From Phallusia mammillata (taxonomy: Eukaryota; Chordata; Ascidiacea; Phlebobranchia; Ascidiidae): DNA of 64,000 nucleotides. Made by a program: the position numbers and the translations under genes. Under the pieces are notes generated by a model, which saw only the letters and a list, made by a program, of their open reading frames with translations, was not told where the DNA came from and ran no database searches. Location of the stretch: the NCBI GenBank assembly GCA_003260075.1, contig QLIY01000445.1, forward strand, positions 63,477 through 127,476, in the 5' to 3' direction. The stretch's first letter is position 1; every line of letters starts with the position of its first letter. Of this stretch, positions 26,701 through 41,027 are shown piece by piece.

Positions 26701-29700
26701 GGCAATTTATCAGATGTTAGGAGAACGGTATATCAGAAACCCCATGATAATGGGTAAGCAACTTCATCCTGTATCCGCACGCTTGGTTTTATTTAAGACC
26801 GCAAGGAAGCGTTTGGACGTGGATAGTGCGTGAGAAGCGTCATACTATTTTAGCATTTCCTACGCCGTCGGTAACGGTAAGTTTCGAAGGATACGTTGCG
26901 CAATTTTTTAGATGTTCACGCGACCCCTTGTAATGCTCTCGTTTAACCTTCGTTTACCCAACGCGTTTTTGTAGGGGCGTTTCATTCGATTGCGTGAACG
27001 CGTTTCTTGTTTGCTGGCTTAAGCTGCCCGTGCACACTTGTCACGCAATCGGACATGACTCGGCTGATATATGCGAGTCAATATTTGAACGAAAACGTAT
27101 TTGCCCAGTTTGCTTGCCAGTCCATTGTGCGGAGTTCGCTTGGTCTATTTTTGGGGCAACCTGGGAGGCAATTAATGGGCTATTTAGCGCCGGTGCGGGG
27201 TGCTTGATCACGGACGCATAATCACCCCAAGCGAAAACTGGGGGATGAGGAGAAGAGCGTTAACTTCTTACCCAGATTTGCCTTGTCTCTGCATACGTTA
27301 AAAGTGGCACTTTTTCGCTATATGACTAAAAGCAGGATAAAGGGCGTTTGTTAGATTTACCAAAGTGTACCAACATTAGATTTACAAAAGTGTACTAAGC
27401 TTTGTAACAGTTGTGGCAAAAAAAGTTTTGTTGAAAAATATTGGATAAAGCAAAAAGCTAAATTTTAATCTGTGATTACACATTTTGTTAAATGTGTTAC
27501 AAATATTTTTCAAATTTCAATAAGACACAGGTAAAATATCGCATTTTATCTTTTCACCCTATTTTTCCACTTTGTTAAAAGGGTTTTTTCGAAAAACATT
27601 TGATTGACATCGGAAAACCATCGCGAGCCAATGATCAAGTTTTGTAACCAAGTGCTTTTGGGTCACATTACTGATGTCGCACTATAACCTATTTGGTGGT
27701 TCCTAACACCCACGACGTCAAAAAACCTAAAAAATAATCCCAAACTGTAACGACCGCACACGTAGAACGGTGCAAGCTCCGCACGAAAGCAGTCTTTTAA
27801 AGATTCTTTTTGTATGAAGTGCGGGAAAGTTTTCGTTTTCCATCATGCGTTGCATAAACTCGACACAAACCTTTCATCAGCTGAACGGGGTCGAAAGGCA
27901 ATTTGGTGAGACAAAAAAATCACAATGAAACAAGCGTACGTAGGCCTATGTGTAATAAAAGATAATTTTTTTAGGTATTTCAAGGAAAATGTACGTTTTA
28001 TTTTCAAGCCAATTAAAACGGACATGTACAGAAAATTTAAAAAAATACAGTTTAAAACTATATATCGTTTAATCCAGATACTCTCTTAAAATTAAAAACC
28101 CGCTTCTTTGTACATTTTTGTAAAGAACAAAAATAACTGTGTGCTTACACCGAACATGCCCTACCCTCGTTGTATTTAAAACACATACTGCGTGGGACAC
28201 TGATAAAATTGAACTCTATTCAATTTCTTTACTAGAATTACCGAATGATCAGTTGCGATATAACGTGATCATATACCTATATTTTTAGAAAGGCCCACAC
28301 AATACACCGTTGTGACCATGACCCCCATTCTCCATCGTAAAACCGTGTTTACAAGTGCGGGATAAGCCCCAGATCACAAAGAAAATAAGAGGACCGACTG
28401 GACCCAGGTCCTTAGGAGAAACTCCCCGTTAGAAACAATGGCACACCTACTTTCTCCCTATGACCGGAAAAGTGCGGCCATGCAACCATCCGTAAGATAT
28501 CAAAAAGCATCGCTTGTCAGATGTCGGTAAGAAAAGGAAGATTTGTCGCAAGGGAGAAAATACTCGGATTCTGTGTGGCCTCATGTACGCTGTCATGCAT
28601 GATTCTTTTCAATAGATTGGGGATGTCACAAGACATGCTTTTTCGATAAAGCATCATTTTATCTTTGTTAGTTTTTCGCAATCTTTTTAAATTATTGTGC
28701 AAGTATGGGAAAAGAGAAAAGTTTTTTTAGCACAAGCAAGTTTGTGCATTAAAATGACTCAGGATATTGTATATGGTTTTCTCGTGTGGTTATACTCTGG
28801 CTTGTTTATAATGTTTGCATTCTTTTAGTTTTGTAATATCGTAATATCTGCTTTAGTAATGAAATTGTCAAAAACTCAACGGAAATTTTTTTTTTCTGCT
28901 CAAAGTTTAAAACAGAAAAGTTTTTTTGTGTGAATAAAATAAGTAATAATAAGTTTGATCGTCAATATACAAAAATTGTACAGGATTTGCTTGAAAAGCA
29001 AAACAATAATTCCTCTTAATTCTCGGAATTTCGCCAGCACTTTTCCTGATCGGATCTTTGCCCTTAATGTGTAACGCTAAGTCAAACACTATGAGGTGTC
29101 GATTTTACGACAATGTTTCGCCAGGTGACCAAAAACAAACAAGGCACGGGCAGTTGTGACGTGAGCTGGCATGAAATCGGCATTACTCTAGCATGAAACA
29201 CCAAGGCAGGTATCAGAGTGCAAACACGCTGCTTCCTATGCCTTGTGCGTCCCGAGAAACTGTCGAGAGCTCGGGTGTGTTTGCGTTCAGTTGGGAATCA
29301 ACAATTGCCAGTCTCACTTCAAAGTCGCGGCGCGTTTTTAATGAAGTCACTAATCGACAGTGCGGAGATAAGACCGCGGTGGACGGAAGTGCTTGAAGTC
29401 GTAACCTCCGCTGATTTAACCACTCAATGGCGCAAACAGAAATCCAAACATCCCCCGCGTGCAGGACTGCGACAATTTATATCAACGGGCTATGTATTTT
29501 GTACATAAGTTTGATATAGAATAGACAAACCCGACCACATCAATCCCGGCATATAAGCTGTCTTGCCTTCAAGCGTCGAGGTTTTCCAAGGAGAAACGTC
29601 TGTTTATCTAATGATATGTAAAGTATCATCTCCTTTAGAGTTCATCTGCCATTTGAAAGTAAATACAGCCTGAAATTATAGCCTTTTATAAAACGTAATA

Positions 29701-30175
29701 TCCACGAGCTTAAAAGTAAAGTGCTCAATTGTCGTCGAACAAATTTTTGGAACCGCAAACTCATTGAAAATATTAATAGAAAAATATTTCTAGCCATTGT
29801 TGTGTTAAAAATTAATTTGTCTTCCACACAGTCTATCGCAGGAGAAATCCCTTCAGCATGTGGACTTCGTATTGTTTGCAACAAATACAACGACAACATT
29901 TTGTGGAAACATTAATCAATATCATCCACATTCGGTCGAAAGTATGTTATCAAAAAGCGGAAGCTTAACCAAATAATGCTGAACCTAAAGGGCAGCTGAC
30001 GCCCTTCGCGTGACAGCCCAACCACTTGTCGCCACGTTGCATAAATGTCAAACCTCGAACTTGCCTCCTTCCAAGCAAACATCGCACTGTTTACTTGCAA
30101 GCACTTCGCCACCAATTAGATGCGTGCAGACGCTATAAGGAATCCATGCGCAAACTCACAACGCTTCGTTCCGCA

Positions 30176-30600
30176 TCCGCACCTCAGATAATCCAATCGC
30201 AAAAACAGTGAACATCGTGATACGACGTTTATCATACTCGCTAGCAATGGCGAGGGTTATACCCTGGGAAACGGCTTTTGCAAAGTTTGTCAACGTTAAT
30301 GAACCGGACTGCAGTCACGAAAGCAAAATGTTCAAATTTTGCGTGGGCAACATTTAGCTTTCCGACAAGAGCAAGTAACCCCCCCCCCTCCGCACCTCAG
30401 ATAATCCAATCGCAAAAACAGTGAACATCGTGATACAACGTTTATCATATTCGCTGGCAATGGCGAGGGTTATACTCTGGTAAACGGCTTCTGCAAAGTT
30501 TGTCAACGTTAATGAACCGGACTGCAGTCACGAAAGCAAAATGTTTAAATTTTGCGTGGGCAACATTTGGCGTTCTGACAAGAGCAAGTACATTTTATTC
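30176..30600. repeat. Near-identical ~205-bp duplication around a 10-C run
   Basis: Sequence starting TCCGCACCTCAGATAATCC at 30176 recurs at 30389 just after the C run 30379-30388, with a few substitutions. It follows the same pattern as the other C/G-run junctions and is probably allelic. Confidence 0.75.
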
Positions 30601-33600
30601 AACTGCATGCAACAAATCACGCCCTCTAATTGCTGGATTAATATTTATGATTCTCTCACGTGTTGCTTTATACGTGCTGGTATGTAACTCAGTGGGCGAT
30701 ATGTGGTTTAGAGAAAAATGGTGAAAATCGGGAAATTGTTGAGATGTGCCACCACGGCACCAAGTGGTATATATTTGTGGCTATGGTTAGATATCGAAGA
30801 AAGGTGTTGTAGACTCGTAAAAGGAGAAGCAAACCGTCATGCAAAATATATCATTCCTTTTTTGTACAAAACGGTTGGTCTAAAACAAAAAGTCCGAGAC
30901 CACCCAACGAGGCAGCCATAAGAGTCAGTCCATAAATTCCTGCAGTGACCTCTTTCAAAAACTTCGAAGAGCTTCAATCAAGGATGTTGTGGGGATAATT
31001 TGCTCTAATTAGTGGCAAAGGCAAAAATTACGTATAGTCCAGCTAGCCGGTTCGCATCGTGCAAGCGCCAATTCATTTCAATTAACGATCGGTGCAAGTT
31101 CCTGTCCACCGATTGACACCGTGCCCAATACAAATCCCCAGTGGCATCTGTGCCTTTACGTGTCATCGACACTGCGTCCACGTGCAATTAAACAGGCAGT
31201 GCGGCGTGTCATCTAACAAAAATACCTCACAACAAATTGACACGTGAAGAGCACGACTTCCTGGCAGCGGCAGCGCCATGGCGACTTGCACATGACTCAA
31301 AAATTGCGAAACGCGAATCCAGATTGCTAGTTGCGAACACTTGCATTTGTCTTCACTAAGCTATGGCGACAAGCAGACGCGTAAATTGCGTGTTTCGCTC
31401 AACAGCGCCCGCTTGTGGAAGTTAATGACACCTTATCGATAACAAAAAAGTGTCCATAGTTTGTTCGTCTGCTGTTCGACCGTAAAACAACTTCAATTTA
31501 ATACATGTGACTATTTAGGTTTCCCTCTAGAGAAATACAGCCTTTTCCAGTAGTTGAACTCCTTTATGTCGTGTGCAAATCTTTTTCCAGTGGACTTTAA
31601 TTAATAAGTAGTTTAATTGACATATGGGTTAGATTAATTGGCCACATTTACAACATACGCGCTAATTTTACCCTATATTGCCTACCTACATAACATTTAG
31701 TGCTGTATTAGCTGTCACATGTATCGTTTTTCGTTCAAGTCTATATTATAACCGCTAAAGCATGGATTAAAAGGTAATTCTTAATTTGAAACAACCCAAC
31801 CAGGTGCATCAATTATATCGGAATAGTAATTCGTATCAACACAAAACTGCTCGGAATACAGGCTTTTTAGCCAGGAGCATATGTGCAAGTAACAAGATTT
31901 TAAAGTTTATTAAAATGCTGTTCCTAAACTTCGTTTGGCTCATTCGTCTGTGTAAATAGAGGATTTAACAACTTCCCCAAACACCACTTAAAACCTCAGT
32001 AAATACTTGTTTGCGCTTTTCCGTTCAATAAGTCAAAGTCATTTGCACATACACAAACACAGCAGGGGATTCATAAAACACGTTGGAGACTTTTACTGGC
32101 GAACGGCGTTATTGAGCATGTTTAATGAAGAGACAGAGAGATCGACAACCAGCTGGACTATTTGCCGATGAACGAATGATGTTACGAGCGCGAACACAGC
32201 GTGAAATGTTGTTTCCTCGGTTTATTGCTCATTCGAGGGTCGTAATTGACAGGCTGGGGTAATATCGTTTCTGCAAACCCTAGTGTGGCGAATTTGTTAG
32301 ATAATGGTCAATGGAAAGAGCACGTAACAGAACTGAAAACGTATTACAAGGAGCATCATTAGATAAGAAGACGTACATTCAAGTTTGCCACTCTATGACC
32401 GCATTGTAATATACATGAGCGAACTATGAGCTAAACAAGGTTTAATGAGATAACTGGCACGGTCATCCTGGCGTAAATAATGAAGGGCGGGGGCAGCACA
32501 ATGGGCAGAAAAATTGAAGAGCATACGGATGAATCTGGTCAAACAAATAGTGAATGGAATGCTATTAGCTGTGACACAGCTTTCGTCGTCATAGCGACTA
32601 TCTTACAGTGTAAAGTTGGGCTTGGCACGTTGGACCACAGCAGTATAGTGCAGGGTTTTGGTCGAAAGCCCAGTTTAGGCCTATGCAAATCTACTAAGGC
32701 GAAGGATAAAGATAACGGATGGGGTATTGAAACCATTAGTAAACAATTGCTGCTAGTATGGTGATTTTGGATAGAAATTCAATCGCGTTTCAATTTCGAG
32801 AGCGTAAAGCACCAGCTTACCGCTGTTTCGGTATAATACGTCAGAACGAAAGCTGCAGCTTGTTATGTATTTGCGGCCGAAAATGTCAAAACTAATTTAA
32901 TAAATCGTGTTGATGAGCGGATCGGACGTGTTGGAGAACCGCTGATTATTGAGTGCCATTCACCAAAGAGCGCTTGTGCGCGCACTTAATTGCTGTGTTA
33001 TTAAATAATTATGTCCGAGTCGAATCAATGTGTAACATAACAGCGCCGATCGTACGGTTGCGTACACAAGGATAAGCAACTATAAACGCGCTGTAATTGG
33101 TCATTTCAGGGCGGCTTAGACAAAGAGGCTTTGTTTTAATCACAAATTCCTGCTGAACTTGGCGTTGCCGACGACAACGAGAACAGGACCTCGGCTGTCT
33201 TAATCTCAGCTAACTAACAGGTAAGAGGTGGCGGATTACCAATAATCCGGTGTTTGCCGCGATTTGTCAAATAAACAAACACAGTGACGCAGCAATTAGC
33301 CCGCACAGTGTAGCAAAGTCCAGAGGACCCATGCGAGGAAACTGACACCATACGAGTACCGCCTATGGCATTTCACTGCATAAATCTACTAAATTCACTA
33401 CTACACGATGAAAGTGGAAGATAAAGTAAAACTGCTGTTTGAGACCAGTGGTCTAGACACCTGGCCACAAGGCTACTTAAAACGGTTTCATTAATCGCAT
33501 TTAAACATTTCATACGCATTTCATTCTTCCAGAATAAAATTTTTAAAGAATCGAAAATTAAACGCGTTTTGAATTTATTACATTGAAAGTTTCGTTTATG

Positions 33601-34296
33601 GAGTATAAGTGACATATTATGTTCGTTGCCACAAAATGTTGAGGAAAGCGATACAAAAATAGAGGAGCTGTGACAGGTACCGGAAAACCTAATTGAAGCA
33701 CAATTACGCGTACCATAAGTTCAAGTTTAAATTTAAAACATGAAAGTAAGGTTAGGAAGTACAAGAAATATTGCTCCCAAAATGCTTCGATATGGATTTT
33801 ACAATGTAACATTGGTCTCATTCAGCCGCAGATACGCAACTACTTACGATTGTCGGTTTGACCAGACGGTGCCAAGATGCTCAGGACTATAAGACCACAA
33901 AGTTCGCATCTTGTTCCGTCCATTTGCATTCTGTCACGGCCAAGCGCCACCGCAAAATGCGTCATAATCGGGTATCATTTTGCCATGACCAGGTTTTAGA
34001 CCGGAATCACAAGCGGCAATTTATTCGCTGACAACCAGTACGAAAGGCAACAGTACTTCATTATCGACAGTGTATGATAGTTTTACAAAAGATTGGGTCG
34101 CGGAAACACCAGGGAGAGGTCGGTACTTTACGACAACTGAAACAAACACTAAAAATCCAAAGCAACAAAAAGGCGTGCACAAAAGCAAACCTGAGACGAA
34201 ATGAAAGTTTTTGAATATAGCATCAACGTACGTTATACAAGTTAGTGAAACTTCGACAACCAAACAACCTCAGGCAAAACGTAGCGGAAATATTAT

Positions 34297-35704
34297 CCAG
34301 ACATGGGGTCGAATACACGCGTCCTGTATTCGAATACTTACGAATACCTGCAAGATTGTATTCGAATTCATGAATACTTTGGTAATTTTTGAGTGACAGC
34401 AATTCGAATGGTATTCGAATAAAACGAGTCAAGTATTTGTATTCATGAATTGTTGACCAAACTACAATGACAAGTAATTCGAATACTATTCGAATAAACC
34501 AAGGCATGTATTCGTATTCATGAATTCTACGCACTTTTTAAAGTTCGGCAATTCGAATTGTATTCGAATAATGCGAGTCAGGTATTCGTATTCACGAATT
34601 GTTTCGTAATGTTAAGGTGGCAGCAATTCGAATTGTATTCGAATAAAGCGTGTCAAGTATTAGTATTCATGAATAGTTGACCAAAAAACAACAACGTGTA
34701 ATTCGAATACTATTCGAATAAACCCCAAGCGTGTATTCGTATTCTTTTTGAGATGAAGCAAATCCGAATTGTATTCGNAACAACCTAATGTTGCAAGCTT
34801 TGTAACACAATTGCATTTATGTAACGTCACAATCAAAGTTCTATGTGTCATTGTTTCGTAACATAAACAAAAACTTGTCAAATCAGGTCACATTTACTGC
34901 CAAATCGAATTGAATTCGAATCTATTTGGCAACATATTCTCAACTACTCCTAGACAGGAGGTAGTCGGCAATTCGAATTGTATTCGTAAAAATGTAGTCA
35001 TGTATTCGATTTTACGTATCTTACGTTGCCAATGGCTGACAACAATTCGAACTGTATTCGTGAAAAATTACCGTACATTCCAATTTGCAAATTCTTAGGT
35101 TGTCAAAGACCTACAACAATTCGAATTGTATTCGTATGAATATAGTCATGTATTCGATTTGACGAATTGTTACGTTCTTAAAGGCCGACAACAATTCGAA
35201 TTGTAGGCCTATTCGTAAAAAATTATCGTGTATTCGAATTTGCGAATTCTTAGGTTGGCAAAGACCTGCAACAATTCGAATTGTATTCGAATGATTTTAC
35301 TCAAGCTTTTGTATTCATGAATTGTTGATTCAAAAGTTAATATCAACTATTTGAATTGTATTCATGCACTATCGAACGAAAGCCAAAATCATTCGAATAC
35401 GGGGGGGGGGTACGAATTGTTACGTTCATAAAGGCCGACAACAATTCGAATTGTAGGCCTATTCGTAAAAAAGTATCGTGTATTCGAATTTGCGAATTCT
35501 TAGGTTGGCAAAGACCTGCAACAATTCGAATTGTATTCGAATGAATTTACTCAAGCTTTTGTATTCATGAATTGTTGATTCAAAAGTTATCATCAACTAT
35601 TTGAATTGTATTCATGCACTATCGAACGAAAGCCAAAATCATTCGAATACAGCACGAAGGTGGCAAAGCCTATATTCGAATGCATTCGAATTGCCCCATG
35701 TCTG
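34297..35704. mobile_element. TIR-bounded element made of ~75-bp palindromic repeats
   Basis: The left end CCAGACATGGGG and right end CCCCATGTCTGG form a perfect 12-bp terminal inverted repeat. Inside are over a dozen tandem units of roughly 70-78 bp, each with an AATTCGAATTGTATTCGAAT-like core and often GTATTCATGAATTGTTGA. No coding capacity is seen, so this is a non-autonomous DNA element or MITE that has expanded internally. No clean target-site duplication is visible. A 10-G run (35401-35410) repeats about 245 bp of the interior, and a second, slightly different right end follows an N at 36532-36611, so the assembled length is not reliable. Confidence 0.75.
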
Positions 35705-38291
35705 GCTACCACCCACACTTTTTCGTGTAACAGTGAAATTGTATTACCTGGTTATTTTTTGTAGAAATAAATGACGTAGGTTGTGATCGCATTGCAAAGA
35801 TCCAATGCATTATCACGGTAGTGATAGTTGGGTAGAAGTGCTGGATCTTCTGCACCTTAAGCCCAATGAACAATCGATAATAACAATCTTACAAGGTAAG
35901 CTAGTTTTATAAGTCTTCTCAAACCCTGGTCAACTTTAGACAATGTAAACACATGTATATTTATATCACAGCACTGCAAAAGAGTAAATACGTTCGAAAA
36001 TGTGTGTCAAAATCAAATCTTTTTCTGGATGTTTTTTAGAGATCCGTTAAATCACCACCGGTTGTTAAGACCTGCAAAATACCTCGTGTTTTGAGGTTGT
36101 GTGGGACGTCCGTTTGCGATAAGTTGAATGTCTTGAAAAGATATAATATCTACCTGATCGTTTCCAGTCCATCTAACAAAACACATTCAGATTCGAACTA
36201 TAAAACGATCCACTATTTTTCGGATTAAAAATCTTACGAACTGTTTACACAAACATATTTTAAGTCAGCACTTTGTTAGAACGCGAAAGATTATGACCAG
36301 CTAGTCGAAATCAGATTTTACTTGTGTTATGTGTCATTTTTTACTAATAAAACGTTCATTTTAAGAAGTTCATTTAAAAATTAAGATGTTTGTTGGTATA
36401 TTGCATGACATGTAAATCATCACATCTTCTTTATTTTTGATTCTTGATGTCATAAAGGTGATTTTACTTCGTGAAAATGCTTGGTTGGCGAGTGCACTAG
36501 GTGGCACATTTCTAGCTTCCTCGTTAAGTGNGAATACAGCACGAAGGTGGCAAAACCTGTATTCGAATGCATTCGAATACAAATGACGAATACGAATGGC
36601 CCCATGTCTGATTATTACATCATTTGAATGTTGTTTGGTTTCCCCAAGTTCACTGACAAAGGCTTTACAGAGTCACACGCCACACGCTCAACCCGGGGTT
36701 ATGAAAAAGAAATACTCCTCGTAAGGGTTCCAACTATAAATATCTTTAACGGTCAAATATTCATCTGCCACGTAGTGGCGTGTGAAAATTTATCTGTAGG
36801 GTCGAGTCAATCACGATGTCCACGTCACATTTGTCAAAAACAAAGACAACTGGCGGTAGGCAACGTTTTGCCAAACGAGCAATTAGCCATGTGAATATCG
36901 ATAATTTCTAATCTAGTTAACGTCAATTTTCTCGAGAACTTTCCTCGCTAATAACAGTGATTGTTTATTGAGCTACAAGCAAGCCGCGGTGCCATGCACC
37001 TATAATAACCAGCCCTGTCGGCCACAAATGACATGGAATTCGCGATTGAAAACCGCTCATTGGCGCCCGCAGACTAATTTCTTCAAGCATTATTCTCACG
37101 GCTGGGAATAGCCATCACCGATACTGACCAAACCTTTTGATGATGACAATTGACAAGGTTTTTGCTTGAATGTCAGTGCTATGAACTTTGTGTATTATTG
37201 GGTTCAGATGCAAATAACCGGTCACACGAGCAGTTGCGGGAAACAAAGAAGCGAACCCTCCCGTATTTAAAAGCCTATTAAATACTCAGTCGAAAGTATT
37301 AGTTGGAAATTCCATACACACATCACGTCCGTCACCTTTACAGTAATCCACATATATTTGTATAATTAATCTACCCATTTTGATTATCTATAAATAAAGG
37401 TTTTAAGTTTAACCCACGTTAGGTTCAAAAAACACCCCCAATTTTCTAACAATGAATCTACTAATCGTAGAATTGTCCCTCAAAAAATGCAGTTAATATA
37501 CTAAAACAATAGATTATTACAGGTAATAATTAACGCCACCAAATTAAGTCAGTTTCTCGTTTGTTCTGCTTGAATAACCATCCAGCGGTGGCGCTGTTGC
37601 AGCCGTGGCAACTGTCAAGAGCTTCGCTTAGTTACGCGGCTCGAGAGTGCTCAGCCGTTTGGAACGCGATCGTCATATCATTGTTACGTCACAATGAAGC
37701 TCGCCGCCTTGTAGAACGAGGGTTCTTTGACGTACAACGTGGTTTCTTTGGATCGCGTTTACAAAGCAAACACTCAGTGGCAAAGGCAACAGAGGCGGAA
37801 TGCCACCGACCAGCCCGGTTGTTAACACGATAAAGAATTCATTACCGGAAAGCCGAGGGAGAGAAAGTCGCTGATATTTACAAAAGCATCGTCACTCAGC
37901 AAAAAATCCGTATGGCGGCATAGCCCAAATAGAGGGAAGGTTCATACCGCACTACCAGTTTACAACTAGCGTTAGTATATCAGCAAGCGATATAGTTCTA
38001 CATTAGTTACACCGAGTTGCTTAAGAATGCCGAGCGTTGTGGAAACTCCCTGGGGCCACTGGGGTCAGCCCAGTCCCACACCTGCTTGGATAGAAAGCTC
38101 ACCCAAGGTATACTATTCGATCAAACAATGTCGAGAAAAGCAATAATTTCACTCGTTTTTAAGATCTTGAAACCTAAAATGTACGTGATAATGCGAATGG
38201 TGACGTCATAATACTCTATTAGTTTTGGTTGGTGAACAGTATATCAATGTAATTTGTTGTGTTTATTGTGCTGTAATAACCCTATTTTCAG
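35705..38291. other. Intergenic, no recognised gene
   Basis: AT-rich sequence followed (about 36.6-38.2 kb) by moderately CpG-rich sequence. No reading frame here resembles a known protein. The short frame MYVIMRM at 38178-38198, followed by a GTGACG donor, is in phase with the TEX26-like exon at 38292 and could be its start, but support is weak. Confidence 0.35.
36532..36611. mobile_element. Second copy of the palindromic element's right end
   Basis: Directly after the N at 36531, the sequence GAATACAGCACGAAGGTGGC and the end CCCCATGTCTG repeat the terminus at 35644-35703 with small differences. This is either the other allele or a second insertion truncated at a contig join. Confidence 0.7.
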
Positions 38292-40914
38292 CTGCATTGT
38301 GAAACCGGGGGCGTCCTCAAACCAAAATTCGCTGAAACCCTCAGGTGGTATTACCCCAGAGCAAAGAACCAACAAGACAAGGAGCACTGCATTAAGCTGC
38401 TGGCAAAGTTTGAAGTTCAAAAAGATCAAAAGACCCCAACACGGCCCAGAACTGCCCAAGGACTGTCTCGCAAATCTGCGGCTAGTCGATATAACGAAAC
38501 AAAACGACAAGCCAATCAGCCAACGTCAAAACCTCAACACAGCCCAGCAGCGTATACAACAGCATACCAACGCCAAGTGGATTCCATTAACCGCTTGTCA
38601 CGACCAAAAACAGCAAGGCCCAGTTCCTCCCGACAACCGGTCGTAACAGAGAGATCCAAAGAATACAAAACTTGCCCGAGACCAAAATCAGCAATGGCAG
38701 ATATAGGTTTGTTTTGATGACTTTTGTGTGCCAAGTTCCCAATACAATAGGCTACATGTTTTGAGTATTTTTACAACAAGTATTGATATCAGAAACAGAT
38801 ATATTTCTGCTTAAAACCTGTGTCGATACAATGTTCTTTTTTACATCATTTATTAGCAACATGCATTTGCAAATGTTTCTTCAAAGGGAGACGAAGAGCA
38901 ACCGACCCCTACTTGACAACACATGAGCTGGAGTTCCCAGGCTACCCTACTGGCCTTTACGCTGAAGCGACAAGGCCCATGTCATCGAAAGGTTTTACAG
39001 CCCCCTATAACATATCTGACCCTGTGGGTGAAACGACATGTGAGGACGAATTCGCCTGGAAGTCGGCACCAAGGATCGACCCAATCAGATCAGGCACGTC
39101 GTCAGGAAACAGGAAAAACAATCCGCATCCACACGAGGTAAGTATATGTACTTTGCAGTGATTGTGTCAATACAGCGTTTGTTTGCCTGGTTATTGAACT
39201 CGAATTAGTAATGTTGGGGACACAAAGGCTAACATTGGCGCCGTTCCATATCACATTGCCTGTGTTGTGAGGTGGTAATTAAAAATGAAGCTACTTTACC
39301 AGGAATCAACCTACACGACAAATTTAACTACCCTCGAATGTTACTTGTGAATTTGTTCAGGTTAAAAAACCTCTTGGGTTACAAATTCGCCATGTTGTGT
39401 AATCGATATGAGCAGACCAGCTTGCGAACAATGTGGCTGGCTGGGACTGACTGGATACTTTAATTTTCGCGTGTGCCTCGAATTTGCTCTTAGTACGCCA
39501 TATCAATCAACGCGATTTTTTCTAACAACTGATTAAATTATTTGGCAACAACATCTCCTTAATTTCTCACCGAAGGTCACTTCGTTTTTCATCAACGACA
39601 TTGCATTGTTCTTGTGTTTGTGACAACATACAAAGTAATATGAAGTAGGTATTTCATAAGCTGTATATTATACAGTGCTGTCATACTGTATTTTAGTCCT
39701 TCATGATATGGCGACTTCCAAACAAGACAGCAGAAGGTATGATGACTGCTCCTGCCAAACATCTTGGCTACAGAGAGCTGTCGGGCGGGGTCATGGATCA
39801 GATACTAAAAGATCAACTAAAGTCGACTTATCAGAACGATTATCTTGGAATTCCGCAAGGTAATTTTAAGTTAGCTTGATTGTATTTGGCGAATGTTTCA
39901 AGGTTTAAAATTGCAGTCCAGTACTGTAATAGCAAAAGAGTTTTACTTTTTGTTAGCATGCATAGTTCTATCTTAGTGCACAACAAATCCGACGAGAGGG
40001 TTGGCCGATATGCCACCGATATGAGAATATCAAAGTTTCGAAATAGACAATTACGCATGACTTTTTATGGTTGCTTTGAAGCTGATATATTGTTGAATAT
40101 AGCATTTTGTATTTATTATATCGGTGAGATCTAGATATCATAGAATAGACAACCAAAACTGTCTCGCACATGCACATTAGTCTCTCGTACACAAACACCG
40201 CGGTTACAACGTGTATTTTGGGGGGACTAATGAATACCTTAATTGAAGAGAATATTGCTGCATTTTACATTGCGCTTAAAATCTTATCAGGGTACCAGGT
40301 TAAAGATGCGATTGATGCCCCGGATGATTGGCGAACCCAGGTTCACAGACCAAAGCACACAACTGTGCGACATTCATATACCAAACCTGAACAACAACCC
40401 GAACTTGCAGGCAACACTTCTCGATATGGATGCAACAAGAATAAAGGAATAGCAGCGCTTGGTGCTGGTACGCAACACTCGCTTTTAACGTTTCGAAACA
40501 TGCTCATATATATCAATTTCTATTTTCAGTACCAACCGTTACTAAGGACCACGTGAAAAACCAGGAGTTGATCAAAGGCAAGACGTCTTATGAAACAGAA
40601 TTTCGCAACCGATACAGCCAACCGGATCTGCTCAAGTTGCTTAATGAACAGACCAACAAAAAAGTGATTGACAGCTTTCTCCGCTATTCTAAAGTGATGG
40701 GTCAGTAAAGTGTACAGTAACAATGAATGGGTTTAATGTTTACACTGTCTTGATAGCCCAGTCGCTTAACTGTGAATAAAATCACCCAATCCTAGTCAAC
40801 ACCACCATAGAAATGTGGAACTGTGGACATATATATTACGTTAGAATTTTTTGTTTGTGTTTTTGTGCAGAACAAGGAAAGGACAAGGACGTAGAGAATA
40901 TCCGAAGCAAATAG
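38292..40914 (+). CDS. TEX26: TEX26-like protein, six exons seen, first exon uncertain
   Basis: Exons 38292-38706, 38887-39137, 39697-39859, 40291-40467, 40530-40700 and 40871-40914 (stop TAG) join with consistent phases into about 406 residues. Similarity to vertebrate testis-expressed protein 26 is spread along the protein: a DEFAWKS motif (human DEYTWKS) before an IWRLPN motif (human LWTLP), then YGC, and a C-terminal block TSYETEFRNRYSQPDLLKLL (human TTYQSDYDKTYPDFLMLL). TEX26 is a poorly characterised, testis-enriched protein. The first exon here (about 138 residues, rich in Arg/Ser/Pro/Thr, with TARPSSSRQP) has no counterpart I recognise in the human protein. The start codon was not identified; the 38292 exon opens in phase 0, so an upstream coding exon is expected. 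Confidence 0.75.
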
Positions 40915-41027
40915 ACAAACCGTCAACACGTATCATGCTGCACCTTTTTATACCAAAAACATGAGATTAAACTTATTTTAGCGAATGCGTATAATTTTAT
41001 GTATGACAGGAAAATCGTGGTATCCGG

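Larger units (their letters stand above)
16406..34296. other. 18-kb CpG-rich intergenic stretch, no recognised gene
   Basis: Both strands were read for family motifs and splice-bounded exons; only short unsupported frames were found, the longest being 177 codons on the minus strand at 25309-25842. The part directly upstream of the putative KLF first exon (about 16.7-17.7 kb) is especially CpG-dense. Many TGACGTCA-type sites survive in the wider region. Two assembly-type duplications occur (20469-20790 and 30176-30600). The stretch may hold cis-regulatory DNA for the KLF gene or distant exons. Confidence 0.4.

Noticed and set aside
34289..36619. 8-bp target duplication for the palindromic-array element
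   Set aside because: The left flank (ATATTATC) and the right flanks (GCTACCAC, or ATTATTAC at the second end) do not match, so superfamily assignment was withheld.
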